A stretch of DNA of 64,000 nucleotides from Malaya genurostris (Eukaryota; Arthropoda; Insecta; Diptera; Culicidae). The translations under genes were made by a program, and so were the position numbers. Shown here piece by piece: positions 45,883 through 57,560 of this stretch (positions within the stretch are counted from its first letter, which is position 1; each line of letters starts with the position of its first letter). Location of the stretch: assembly GCF_030247185.1 (NCBI RefSeq), contig NC_080570.1, positions 159,810,882 to 159,874,881 on the forward strand, in the 5' to 3' direction. The notes under the pieces were generated by a model. The model was not told the origin of the DNA and did not search any database. It was given only the letters and a program-made list of their open reading frames with translations.

Positions 45883-46810
45883 ACCAAACCAACTGCAGAC
45901 GAGGCTGAGCGCAGTTTGGTATCCAGTTGCCACCAGGTAAATCACCTAATCCTCTTACTACTTTTGGTTGCTGCTGTTGTTGTTCGTTGATTGATTTATC
46001 AGCCGAAGCACGAACGAACAAAGAACCGAACCACCACCAGCCCAAAAATCACTTCACTTTCGTTTATTAAATTTTTCTCTTCGATTTCCTCCTATTGATT
46101 AATTTGCTGCCCTCTAGTGCCAGAGTAAACACAAGCCTAGTTGAAACACACGCACACCTTGTTTCTGGCTCACGTGATCGGATCCGATTGAAGAAACGGG
46201 AAGGTAGGAAGGAAAACATGCGAGAAAATGGATTTTTTGTTTTCATCATGGGAAAATAGACGGTGCAGTTTACGTGGTTATGCGATTAAAAAAAAAAAAA
46301 AATAGAATCTGATGAGTAGCAATTAAAGGCGAGTGGTTTATGACAGATTCCATTCGAATGACGTTTTGACAGTTCTGCCCGTTGACGGAAGTCTGTTCGA
46401 TCTGTGGTTACTTCGATCACTAAATGTTACATGAGCGTATCCCCCTCGAATTCGGATGTGCTCTGATTGTTTTTGTTTTTATTGTTGTGTTGTCGTGACT
46501 TGATTGAATTATCTCCGAACTCGATGAATCTTTTCCAAAGTATTGTTTATTTATTAAATCGATCATGAACGTGGCAGGCGTGGAGGATTTCCGGATGGAT
46601 GATGACCCAAAACCGAATCCATTGACAGAGTCCGCTTGGGTCGGACAACACACTCTCATGGGAAATTTTAGTGTGAATCAGGTTTGAACATCGCATGCGA
46701 AAGAAAAGTGCTATGGATCATTACGCACGGAGAGACCAAAATCAGCTTTATGACGAAATAATTAGTTGGTTTTCTGGATTTTGTTGGCTATTGCTTAGTA
46801 GAACCAAAAA
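45883..46810. other. Unassigned, possible 5' UTR/promoter of the candidate gene
   Basis: Unique-looking sequence without transposon motifs. If the exon to its left is real, this segment on the minus strand would hold its 5' UTR and promoter. No clear TATA/initiator pair is recognised. Confidence 0.3.
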
Positions 46811-46813
46811 AAA

Positions 46814-47839
46814 ATCCTGTCCCAGAAAGTATAGACGAAACCAAAAACCACTGCCATTTCGCAATGGTTCAGAATCTGTCTATTTTTATGGCTGCGTCTT
46901 GTAGTTTACTCCCTTCCCTAACCACTTGTGCAGTTGTTTATTAGTTTTCATTAGTTTGTTTCGAAATGCGTGGACTTTCAGCAGAACAACGTCGAAAAAT
47001 TGTGTACAAATAGTGCATAGAACGCGGACTGTCACTGAGAAAGATAGCAAAAATTGAAGGAGTAAGTGAAAAACCCGTGCGAAATGCAATCAGGAAGTTC
47101 GGTGAGGATATCAGAATAAATTGGCTCATAACGGCACGTTCCCCATATTTTCGGGGATTTGTGCCGAAAATATTCGGTGAGGATAACACCTTTGAGGATA
47201 AATCGAAAAGGGGTCGAAAAAAGGTCATGCTAACCCTCAGTTGGATAAACGTATACTGAAGGCGTTCGAGAAGGAGATTTCAGTTCGGGATGTGGCCAAA
47301 AAAGTGGGCACTTCGAAGTCAAATGTTCTTCGTGCTAAAGAACGATTGAATCTTCGAACCTATAAGAAGCAGAAACAACCAAAACGTAGTCCGAAACAAG
47401 AAGCATCGATCAGGCCGAGGGTTCGAAAGCTGTACAATACGATTCTTGCTGGAAATTTGAACTGCATAATCATGGACGACGAAACCTACGTGAAACTCGA
47501 TTACAAATCCTTGCCGTGACCACAATATTATACGGTGCGAGAAGGGCAAGTGTTAAACCAGTCCGAGACATCGATTGAAATCAAAAAATTTGGTAAGAAA
47601 GCTATGATCTGGCAAGCAATTTGTAGCTGCGGTAAGATTTCGAAACCCTTCATCACCACTGCTTCAATGAACAGCGAAATATACATCAAGGAATGTTTAC
47701 AAAAACGACTTCTACCCATGATTCGAAGCCACGAGGATCCTGTTGTCTTCTGGCCAGATCTTGCTTCTTGCCACTACTCGAAATCAACGATAGAATGTCA
47801 CTTTCGTCCTAAAAGACATGAATCCACCAAATTGCCCAA
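46814..47839 (+). pseudogene. ITmD37E copy 6, 3'-truncated
   Basis: The 5' terminal repeat (CTGTCCCAGAAAGTATAGAC) is slightly damaged. Coding starts at 46966 with MRGLSAEQRRKIVYK, then a TAG replaces Trp. GLSLRKIAKIEGVSEKPVRNAIRKFGED follows, interrupted by a 62-bp insert. The second helix-turn-helix ISVRDVAKKVGTSKSNVLRAKERLNL and basic KQKQPKRSPKQ are intact, as is NCIIMDDETYVKLDY. A TGA replaces Gly of LPGPQ. FWPDLASCHY is present, then about 35 bases are missing, and homology ends at 47839 with PPNCP; Sat-A follows. Confidence 0.9.
47111..47172. mobile_element. 62-bp insertion with 13-bp direct duplication
   Basis: TTCGGTGAGGATA is present at 47098-47110 and again at 47173-47185; other family copies have it once. 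The inserted 62 bases contain an imperfect palindrome (CCCCATATTTTCGGGG). A 13-bp duplication suits retroposition or a repair-templated insertion. The insert is not recognised. Confidence 0.6.
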
Positions 47840-47849
47840 AACAGCGAAA

Positions 47850-48586
47850 CACAAGATCTCCCCGTTTCATGCAATTCTAAGACATTTGGCATGAAAACAA
47901 AATTTTCGATTTCGGAAATCTCAAAATTTCGAATTGAATTTCTTCAAAAAACACTAGATCTCGACGTTCCAGAGTCATTTTTTTTCTAAAGAAAAGTGTT
48001 TCGAGATAACACAAAATCTCGGCGTTTCAAGAAATTTTCAGACTTTAGGCACAAAAAAAATAATCAATCTCAAAATTTCCTGTCGAATTTTTTCAAAAAA
48101 GAAAAATACGAAATGACACTCGATCTTGACGTCTCACACAATTCTAAGGCTTTCGGCATCAAAACAATTTGTTTCGATTTTAAAAGTCCCAGAAAGTCGA
48201 TTTAAAAAAAATTGTTTCCAGACACTAAATCTCGACGTTTCATGCAATTATAAGATTTTTGCCAAAAAAAACCGATTTCGGAAATCTCAAAATTACCAGT
48301 CGATATTTGCCTAGAAAAAAAATTGTGGGACGATACTAGATCTCGCTGTATCAGACAATTTTAAGGTGTTTGGCATTCAAATATTTTGGAAATCTCATTT
48401 TTTTCCCAGTCTCAAAAGTTAATTTTTTATAAAAGAAATGTGCCTCGAGGCAACAAAAAATCTCGGAGTTTCATGAAATTCTAAGTTTTGGCGCCAAACA
48501 AAATTTTCAATATCGGAAATCTCAATATTATAAGTCGAATTAAAAAAAAAATGATAATAAATAAATAAAAATCGAGATCACATTAG
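47850..48586. repeat. Sat-A array
   Basis: Units around ATCTCGACGTTTCATGCAATTCTAAGACATTTGGCAT recur near 47855, 48010, 48115, 48220, 48335 and 48450. The array continues at 50540-50600 after the CAGGGTTGT-ended insertion. Confidence 0.75.
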
Positions 48587-48984
48587 CAGGGTTGTCACGA
48601 TCGCGCGATTTTCGCGGATTTAGCACGATTTCTGTTAAGATTTTGATGCTATGGCGCGGTTTTCGCGCGAATTTCAAAACACAACATTCAACATTTGTGC
48701 ATCATTTGTTCGAATAAAAAAAAGTTCTTTGCAAATTTTTGAAGCTTGTGAGTTCTATGAAACCCTACAAAATTAAAGATCGGCGAACGGTTCACCAATT
48801 AGTCGAGCTGGCCGAATTGGTGAATTTTCACCTTGACAAACCAAAAATTTACTGGAAGGTAGTTTTTTCAGTGGACAAAATTTCGATTTTATGCTCTTCG
48901 ATCTCAAATGATACAAATTGCTATTTCAACAGAGGAAACCAGGAATTACAAAAACTTTTCGATTAAATTCGGGATCATTTTTGA

Positions 48985-49885
48985 ATTGACTTCGATCTTA
49001 GCTATGGTCTAATGAATGGTAATGAAATGATAGTGAAAATAGGAGCCTGTACAACCTCACCATTTGTTGTTACATCTGGAGTTCCTCAAGGAAGTCATTC
49101 TGGATCGTTCATAATTTTATTGTATCTCAACGATCGAAATTTTTCGATTAAGTGTATGAAACTATCGTTCGCTGATGACTTTCATATTTCATATTTCAAA
49201 ATGGTTCTAAATGCCACTAAATGCTCCGTCATCTCTTTTAGTAGCAAAAAGTCTGTATTCGAGGTTCGATCATAATATTCCACAAACTGTTCTCCAATGC
49301 ACATCGTCTGTTAAGGACCTGGGTGTATTTTCTGGAATCCAAGTACCGTTTTAAAGAGCTCTCCAAAGCCTCTAAGCTAATAGGATTTATTTTTCGCGTT
49401 ACTAAAAAAAATCTCTGATGTACATTGCTCTGTATTGCGCTTTAGTTCGCTCAACTCTCGAATATGCTGCGATTATCTGGTCACCTTATTACTAAAACGA
49501 AATCCAACGCATGGAAGCGATTCAACACAAATTCGTCCGATTCGCTCTCCGACGTCTTCCATGGAGATATCCTTTAAACTTACCCAGTTACCATAACCAT
49601 TGCAAACTGATTGGTCTCGATTTATTATTGTCAGTCGCGATGTCAGTAAGGCTCATTTTGTGGCAGACCTACTTTAGTCGCGGATTAATTGCTCCGAGCA
49701 ATTGCAATTGTTACAATTTGGCATTCGACGCCTTAATCTTCGATCATATTCCTTTCTTCGGATTTCCTATGTTAGAACTAATTATGGATATAATGAGCTT
49801 ATGTTACTGTCTCAATAGATTTAGTTACTATAGAAGCACTAGATTTAAAGAAATGTATCATTTGGACGATTTTTTAATCTATTGA
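48985..49885 (+). pseudogene. Jockey-like reverse transcriptase, C-terminal part
   Basis: The fragment reads TSGVPQGSHSGSFIILLYLND, then LSFADDFHIS with the catalytic FADD, then NATKCSVISFSSKKSVF and SSVKDLGVF. After further shifts come YIALYCALVRSTLEYAAIIW and IQRMEAIQHKFVRFALRRLPWR followed by PSYHNHCKLIGLDLL. This order is the thumb and C-terminal region of mosquito Jockey-clade elements. At least four frame breaks exist. The N-terminal endonuclease and the fingers domain are missing. Confidence 0.85.
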
Positions 49886-49935
49886 TGCGAAAGATGAAGA
49901 GGTTTTATGCCTGCTGGAGAACAAGTTTGACACAA

Positions 49936-50075
49936 AACCCTTCATCACCACTGCTTCAATGAACAGCGAAATTTACATCAAGAAATGTTTACAAAACCGA
50001 CTTCTACCCATAATTCGAAGCCACAAGGATCCTGTTGCGAAATAAAAGTGCGTCCATACTTTCTGGGACAGTCTT
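49936..50075 (+). pseudogene. ITmD37E copy 7, heavily deleted
   Basis: It has KPFITTASMNSEIYIK-CLQ-RLLPIIRSHKDPV, then jumps directly to the 3' terminal repeat (CGTCCATACTTTCTGGGACAGTCTT), losing the Asp/Glu blocks. Both ends are joined to foreign DNA, so it was probably carried within the surrounding element. Confidence 0.8.
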
Positions 50076-50539
50076 CAAATCAGGTCATCCTGATGTGGTC
50101 TACCTGGAAATTCTTCTTACCAAGAAGGAAATGCTTGTCGAGCAAGAAAATGTTGAAGCAAATAAAATGTCTTCGCTGTAATCTGTTTAACTGCTTTCAA
50201 AATCACAATTGTAAGCATTTTTATTGTCACTTTAACATTTTCCGTGCATCAGAGAGTATTAATTAACTAAGGACATCGGAAAATATGAAGAATAAAAATG
50301 AAACCGTTTACATGGAATTTCTCGAAGTAACGTGTTGTATGCGGACTTATTTATTGTGTTCATATGACAAACTTATGCAGATTTTTATATTATATTTAAG
50401 TGAATTTTCAAGTTCTGCGGAAAGTGTCACCTGCATAAAAATAGTTGTGTAACACTTCGCTCGAATATCGCGCGTTTTAGTTTTCAAGTTCGCGCGGATT
50501 TCGCGCGTTTTGATTTTGAAATTTTTCGTAACAACCCTG

Positions 50540-50600
50540 CATTAGATCTTGACGTTTCAGACAATTCTAAGACGTTTGGCACAAATCCAAAAGTAGAATT
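50540..50600. repeat. Sat-A unit, continuation
   Basis: ATTAGATCTTGACGTTTCAGACAATTCTAAGACGTTTGGC in outline resumes the array broken at 48586. Confidence 0.6.
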
Positions 50601-52511
50601 ATGAATTAGTCGAAGCACCAATTTGTTTCTTTCCGTGCACTAACGTTCGGACTTCAAACAGAAAGGACAACAAAATTGATTGGTTCCAACCAACCACTTC
50701 GAGCTTACATCGGCTTCAATCCGACGGCATTTATGACGGTTGGGTCGTAAAATAAGTAATCTATAAGTAGTCTACTGTGCACAGGGTTTGAATTGGAAGG
50801 TTTAAAGAAAACAAAAAAACAACGCAAAGGCGGAGAGGACGAGAAGAAAAGTTGTTGATGAATCATAACTGCGGACAAATATTGGATATCTTCGGCAAAC
50901 ATTCGCTGCTGACGGCGACCATATCATTTTTGTCTTGCTAAGCCAACCCAATCACCCAATGTTCGATAGATGAGTTGACATCACTCCAAGTGTTTTGCAA
51001 CCCAGTAGTAGTAGTAGTAGGCTATCGGATATTGTGTCAAAGCACAGTAGGCCTTGCTTCGGAGTGAAACAAATTTAGAACACGGGGTGATATCATTGCA
51101 CAAAATTTGAAAACAAACACCCATTGCGGCACATTGTCACTCGAGTGCATCGTTTCGAATAGCTAAATATAGGCCCGAGGGGTTCACCACTAATGACTAC
51201 AGCCATGAAGTTGGAAAAACCACAATCGTATCGAATCACTTGAGGTGGAAAATCACAATATCGTCTCGTAACCAAATTCGAGTAAACCACAGCTCGTCTC
51301 GTCTCCCGTCCCGTTGCCGTCCTTCGAATGGGTAAATAAATCCACTCAACATTGTCACCGCACGGCCTAACTCTTGACTCACGGCGAAAAAACGCGCGCG
51401 GTGCCGAGAAACTGGACCTTGATTCTTGATTTACACTGAAAAAAATTCCTCACTCGCGTTCTTCCGCTCGGCAGCAATTCTATCAGCTGTCATCAACAGG
51501 AACGGGAAAGGGAAGGGGAAGGGGAATGCGAACTGACTGCTTTAGACACAGCTGACTACGCACGCGCATCGCCGTGAGTCACGTTTCCCTTTCCGCACTT
51601 TCTTCTTCCGCCGCACAAACAAAACAAAGCAATCAACAAACCAACCAACAAACCAACCACCGATTCGCTTTTAACCAAATAATTTTTTCCCGACCGTTCC
51701 GAACGGCGTAAGCGGTCTAACTGTTTTCTGACAAGCCGGTTCAGGTTTTCAGGTTTTTTTTGCGCACGTCTGGGTGGGTTTGGCTGCAAGTTGCTGCACT
51801 CTGCCATCCGATCGGACGATGCGAGGGCGCCCACGCCGCACTCTCATTTTGCTCTCACTCTCTTTCTCCTTCTCGTCATGTGCAACTTGCATTCCGTACC
51901 ACACACACACACTCTCTCGCGTGCAAAAATTCAGTTCCAGGGCCGGGTTTTTGCTCGATAAGCTCGATATCCATGAAATTCAGTCATTAGTGACGGGTGC
52001 CAAGCAAAAAAAAAAATAACGCAAAACAAAGTATGCGGCAGGCAGCAAATGCACCAACAATTGGGTTGTGTAGCAGCCGGGTTCGAATTACAGAAACTGT
52101 GGTTACCTTGGTTAGACAGCCAACCTAAGCCGCCTTCGATAATAATTTGAGTGCTTTAGTTTTGACAAACCGGTGGACGGTTGGTGAGTTTCGTGGGTTT
52201 TGACTGGTTCAAAGTTATCTACAAAACTAGAGATATAGCGAAAATGTATATTTTAGAAAAAAATTCAGGCCTACCAATTCGTGGATCTGCTCTACTATTG
52301 AGCTACCCAAGAAAAGCCTGTCTTAGAATGAAGATATATTTTGACAACTAAAATGGCTCAAGCCATAATCCGAACTGTACTGAACAATCTGATTGGGTTG
52401 CAAACAAGTCAACTGAACAATCTTGAACAGGTGTTTCATATCCTCGAGCATCTGATTGTGGTTTATTATCACATCATTCCAAACCCCATGAGAAAGTACC
52501 CCATCATTCCA
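50601..52511. other. Unassigned, apparently unique sequence
   Basis: Mixed composition, GC-richer at 51300-51960, with short (AGT)n at 51006-51021, GGGAAGGG repeats at about 51505-51530 and (CA)n at 51901-51912. Overlapping open frames on both strands show no domain. It could hold promoter or UTR sequence of an unseen gene. Confidence 0.35.
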
Positions 52512-52647
52512 TACCTCTGTCCCAGAAAGTATGGACGCACTTTGATTTCGTTGTAAATAATACACAAGTGTTGGATATTCAAATTTTATTCGATATACTG
52601 TTAATATTAGACTACAACAACAGAATATTATTCTCAACATTTGCTAC

Positions 52648-54248
52648 TTAGCCATTGTAGACTAGCTGGCGCACCTTCTTGTGAACGTTCCTCTTGGCGA
52701 CAAGTTTTGACACTTTTTTCCAATCTTTTTCGAACTGTTGAATGATTTCGGCTGCCGAGACATGTTTTCTAAGATGAGCCTTCGTAAATGCCCAAAATTA
52801 CTCAATTGGTCGAAGTTGTGGGCAATTTGGTGGATTCATGTCTTTTGGGACGAAAGTGACATTTTTGATAGTATACCATTCTACCGTTGATTTCGAGTAG
52901 TGGCAAGAAGCAAGATCTGGCCAGACGACAACAGGATCCTTGTGGCTTCGAATCATGGGTAGAAATCGTTATTGTAAACATTCCTTGATGTATATTTCGT
53001 TGTTCATTGAAGCAGTGGTGATGAAGGGTTTCGAAATCTTACCGCAGCTGCAAATTGCTTGCCAGACCATAGCTTTCATACCAAATTTTTCGACTTCAAT
53101 CGATGTATCGGACTGGTTTAACACTTGCCTTTCTCGCACCGTATAATATTGTGGTCCCGGCAAGGATTTGTTATCGAGTTTCACGTAGTTTTCGTCGTCC
53201 ATGATTATGCAGTTCAAATTTCCAGCAAGAATCGTATTGTACAGCTTTCGAACCCTCGGTCTGATCGATGCTTCTTGTTTCGGACTACGTTTTGGTTGTT
53301 TCTACTTCTTATAGGTTCGAAGATTCAAACGTTCTTCAGCACGAAGAACATTTGACTTCGAAGTGTCCGCTTTTTCGGCTACATCCCGAACTGAAACCTC
53401 ATTCTTTTGTTCGAACGCTGGCGTCAGATTCTTGTCCACACCGAGGATGCAAAAAACGAAGCATCGCACAAAGAGGAAAGCGCACTTCTTCTCAGTGTCG
53501 AATAGACAGCATTTGAGTGTGTGCTTGTGGTTAAAGCAGCTGGTGCGAGTGAAACACATTGTCTTCGCATGAATCGCTCACACGCGCTCTCGTCTAAATA
53601 CACCCAAGTGACCACTGGCGCGTGATGGTGAGCGAACACTTCTGTGAACTTCAATTAAGAGAGAGTAGATCTGGCCTTGCTATGAAAAATTTGCAAGGAA
53701 AACCGAAAATTTTACGATAAATTGTTTTATTTTGCTGATTTTGCGTGTCCACGCTTCTTCTACGCAAACCATACAGCAGAGTGCTCACCGGCCTGTACTC
53801 CCCTGTGAAAGTATCTGCATCCACCTCAGAGAATTTATTAGCTAATGCTCTAGCACTTTGGTGCGATTCAGTGGAAGAGGTAAAAGGAAATAAACAAACG
53901 CACTCATGATGCGTGCACACTTACACAACAGCGGTGTATAAATGTGAAAGAGAAGAGCTCTCGTTGAAGTTGTCAGTGCGAGGGGAGAAATTTTGCTTGC
54001 TCTTCGTCACACAGAGGTGATGGACATCTCTGTATACGTTTATCCAACTGAGGGTTAGCAGGACCTTTTTTTCGACCCGTTTTCGGTTTATCCTCAAAGG
54101 TGTTATCCTCACCGAACTTCCCGATTGCATTTCGCATGGCTTTTCCACTTACTCCTTCCATTTTTGCTATCTTCCTCAGTGACAGTCCGCGTTATGTGTA
54201 CCATTTGTACACAATTTTTCAACGTTGTTCTGCTAAAAGTCCACGCAT
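52648..54248 (-). pseudogene. DD37E transposase pseudogene (copy 8)
   Basis: The start codon is at 54248. The N-terminal part reads MEGVSGKAMRNAIGKFGEDNTFEDKPKTGRKKGPANPQLDKRI. After the insert it resumes at FEQKNEVSVRDVAEKADTSKSNVLRAEERLNLRTYKK and a stop. NCIIMDDENYVKLDNKSLPGP keeps the first Asp, VWPDLASCHY the second, and RPIE the Glu, which is followed by a stop. About 40 bases near 52690 are deleted. Apart from the insert, this copy keeps all the catalytic residues. Confidence 0.88.
53419..54030. mobile_element. 612-bp unidentified insert in ITmD37E copy 8
   Basis: The transposase is interrupted between the codons for FER/FE(A) and the TATACGTTTATCC stretch. The inserted DNA is GC-richer, with motifs such as GTGCGAGTGAAACACATT, CACACGCGCTCTCG and GTGTGTGCTTGTGG, and no homology to the rest of the window. 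No clean target duplication or inverted ends were seen, though a TGTCCA motif lies near both ends in inverted orientation. It may be a MITE of unknown family or captured host DNA. Confidence 0.5.
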
Positions 54249-54401
54249 TTCGAAACAAACTAATGAAAACGAATAAACAAAAGCACAAGTGGTTAGAGAA
54301 GAGTGTAAACAGCAGGACGCAGCCATAAAAATTGACAGATTCTGAACCATTGCGAAATGGCAGCGGGTCTTGGTTGCGTCCATACTTTCTGGGAAAGTCT
54401 T

Positions 54402-54900
54402 CAAAAAAAAACACTATTAATTGAATGTACGAATTTATAGAAAACCTCCCGACAGAAATTTCATATTTTAGTAGGAAGCACATATTAATACAAAACGCAA
54501 TAAAATTGCAACGTATTCTCTGCAGCCGGCTACCCAGAGCAATAGACACATGATAATATTATTCGAAAATTTACTAACAAACAAACGGTATTGATCAGCA
54601 TGCAGGGATCAATGTAGTTTACACAATGTGAAACTACGTACTATTTCCAAGCAAGTTTGCAGGGTTAATTGGCTCTGATCAATAACGGAGTAACAACACA
54701 AGAAGGGGTTACTAATGCTAATGCTATTAATTATTTTTGAAAAAAGAATGTACATCAGTTTTGAAAAAGAAACAAGGCTTTTAGTGACAAACTCTATATG
54801 TTTAGTATCTTTCATTAAAATCTGACAGGATGCTACCAACTCCGAAAATGATTTGGAGCGAAATTCGTCTCTTGTAAATAGAGCAGTTAGTTTTTATTTT
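54402..54900. other. Unassigned AT-rich spacer
   Basis: No gene or clear repeat is recognised between ITmD37E copy 8 and the gag-like ORF. Confidence 0.4.
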
Positions 54901-54901
54901 A

Positions 54902-55946
54902 TTATTTTACGCAATGCGAAGCGAATTGGAACTCTTTTTTTGTATAAAAGATATTTTTATTCAGGCCTATTTGCGTACAAACTTTACGTGGCCGATTGAG
55001 CTTTTTTGTATTGGATCTCGTTGTAACCCTTTTTCTAGGGGGAGAGGAGCTTCCATTTTCCTCCTGCGAGAATTCAGGGGCAGTTTGTTCGTGGTTCGTC
55101 TCGTCATCCATTGCCGTGGTATTGTTGTTGATTTCGTTGCTAATTGCTGTAGATGTGCCTTGTTGTACATTGTTTGCAGTTGATGGTTGGTCGGATGGTA
55201 AGTTGTTAACTGCAGCTGGTGTACGTTGTTCTATAGGGGATACGTTGGATGGTTTCGTTGAAGTGGATACTTCCCTGTTGTTGTTGACTGTCACAGGTGT
55301 ACTGGGGTTGATGGGAAGGAAGCACCATTGTCCTTTGGTGTGGTTGTCTCCTTGTCCGGTTTATCACATGGCTTACCGTAGTGAACAGCTTTTTGGCAAT
55401 ATTGACATGTGGCCATCTGATTGTCATAGGTAACAAGTGATTTGCACGGGATTCTTGTATCTTGACCGAAAATCACATAAGAAGGTAATAATGTATGCGT
55501 AATAATCGTACACCATTTAGAACACCGGGAAAAATATTCTTCCACTTTTCTTTTTCGATAGAGAGAATCTCTCCGTATTGGGACTTAGTTGTGCGAATAT
55601 ATGAATCGGTGACGCTTGAGGGAAGATCATGCACACGCACTTCTATAGCACTATATTCCGTATATACTGGAATGTTGTACTTAATATTTTCGTGTTCCAC
55701 ATAGTGCACATTATTATTGTCTTTTGCGAATTGAATTGCATCCAATTCTTCATAAAACTGGATGTAAACAACATTATTTGTCTTATTGCATTGAAGTAAA
55801 TACACACGTTTAATGTCAAGATGCATTTGCTCCTTAAGCAAACCTTCAAGTTCTCGCATCGAAGGTCGAATTTTGCACTGCCAGAAGTCAACAACAATTG
55901 TATTCTTTCGTGTCGGCGGTAGCTTTTGTTCGATTGGTTCACTCAT
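54902..55946 (-). pseudogene. Retrotransposon gag-like ORF1 with CCHC zinc knuckle
   Basis: It starts MSEPIEQKLPPTRKNTIVVDFWQ at 55946. The N-terminal region (about 155 residues) resembles ORF1/gag-like nucleic-acid-binding proteins of mosquito non-LTR elements, with LLQCNKTNNVVYIQFY and the later VRVHDLPSSVTDSYI block. A one-base shift near 55490 leads to PSYVIFGQDTRIPCKSLVTY and the zinc knuckle CQYCQKAVHYGKPC (C-X2-C-X4-H-X4-C). A second shift near 55295 leads to a Ser/Thr/Asn/Gln-rich tail with PPRKRVTTRSNTKKL. AATAAA follows the stop directly, and no reverse transcriptase ORF2 follows. It is a defective ORF1. Confidence 0.78.
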
Positions 55947-57519
55947 TTCGAGGTCGTTCTATTGTTCACTACACAACACTGTACTTGGTTTCTTCCGTCC
56001 CGAACGTAAGCGGTTTTGTTTTATCGACTGACTTGGATGAGATGTGAAAGCGAACTGTGAATTGGAACTTCTATAGCTAACCATCAGGATTATTGGTGCA
56101 GAAGCACTTCTCGTTTCGCCGGTTTTCCTGTACAAAGAGCAGGTCAAAACAGCGTCTGACTCGGGTCCAAGATGGCGGTCACATCACATGCAAGGGTTGA
56201 TATCAAAGCCAAATAGCGAACCGGAAACGTAAAACAGCAAGTATAATAATTAAAAAAAAATCAACAAACAACTGTCACCGAAAATCATCATTATTATTTT
56301 GACCCATGTTTTTGTTATCAAACCCACACAACAGTAGGCGATGAAAAAATGGAAGGTTTTTTTTTCGAATCCCAATCTTTCATTTCCATGGTGACCAATT
56401 TGCAATTCTGGTGAACGAAAAACAACAAGTTCTCACGAGCCAATCAATCGGCCTAAATTGAAATCGAATAGGAACAGAATAGCAGATTGCTGACACCGGA
56501 AAGTCTAGCAGCTAGACGCAGACGTAGCTTAGCTCGTAAATGTCAAACCCATACGCGCGGTGAAGTGTGGTGAAATCGAGCGGTAAGTATTGAGGCGCTT
56601 TCGCAGCCCATCGGAATTCCGCAATGAACAGCATTTAAAAGTCAGAAACAATTTCAACAGTTTCGACCGGTGAAGTGTGTATGAGAAACCGACCGACGAG
56701 CCCGACGTGGAGCGGGGAGCGGGAGAATTTTCCTTCTCAATCCTGGTGCCACCACCAAGTGTCTGCTTCTACACAACGCTAGATGACTTTTCACATTGTA
56801 AATATGTATGAACAGAGATGGAAGAGGAAATGGCTTTGGTGGTTTGATGGTGGACAACGCTCCGGACAAAGTTTTGTGCATCCTCTTTTTGTCTCGTCGT
56901 TCGGAACAACGAAAGACTCGAGTGACTCCAAAACGTGAACAAACGTCAGCCCGAGACCGACCTACCCCAACAAATCCGGCCGCCTGAAATTGGACTGCTG
57001 AATGAGCTCTCATCTCTCTCTGTCTGTCCATTATCTGAATCCGACTGGGACAGCAGCGGTTCCGATATTTCTCTTTTATTTTCTGCATACACTTCCACTT
57101 ACCGGATCTTTGCGCAGCCTACTGAGGTCTCAAAAACTTCAAGCAGAGTGCTCTCGGTGGTATTCACCGCGTCACCTTTCGACCCCTCCCCCCACCCCGG
57201 GGGCTTTTATGGTGTGCGGTAAAATAGTACGGCATGCAATTGGCATCACGCAGGGGTAGAACCGGACCAACCATAGACTAAGTAGACCTGTCTCTTTCTT
57301 CGTCGAATCGCTAGACTGTCTGACGTTTCTCACAGCAGTTTCTGCCGAGTCTAGTCAATCTGTGACAACGAAGGCACATGGCACATGCACCGTTTGACTG
57401 CCGCCTGCCTGCCTGTTCGCTGACCTATGAAGTGAGAGCATTATTTATGAAGCTTTGACACTCAGCGGAACTGACCGGCACTCCGAGGAGGTGGAATGAA
57501 GAAACATTCCATGTTTCTT

Positions 57520-57560
<41 letters not shown>

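Larger units (their letters stand above)
48587..50539. mobile_element. CAGGGTTGT-ended DNA element (hAT-like?) with composite interior
   Basis: The left terminus CAGGGTTGTCACGATCGCGC and the right terminus, inverted CAGGGTTGTTACGAAAAATT, share a 9-15-base end. Subterminal sequence on both sides is rich in CGCGCGA. A perfect 6-bp direct repeat, CATTAG, flanks it at 48581-48586 and 50540-50545. CAGGG ends suggest hAT, but hAT normally duplicates 8 bp, so the superfamily is open. The interior carries a Jockey reverse transcriptase fragment and a deleted ITmD37E copy rather than its own transposase. Confidence 0.55.
52514..54401 (-). mobile_element. ITmD37E copy 8, both ends, with 612-bp insert
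   Basis: The 3' end begins CCTCTGTCCCAGAAAGTATG at 52514 after TA at 52512-52513. The 5' end is AAGACTTTCCCAGAAAGTAT at 54401, but the flanking dinucleotide there is CA rather than TA. Without the insert the element would be about 1.28 kb, normal for the family. Confidence 0.88.
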
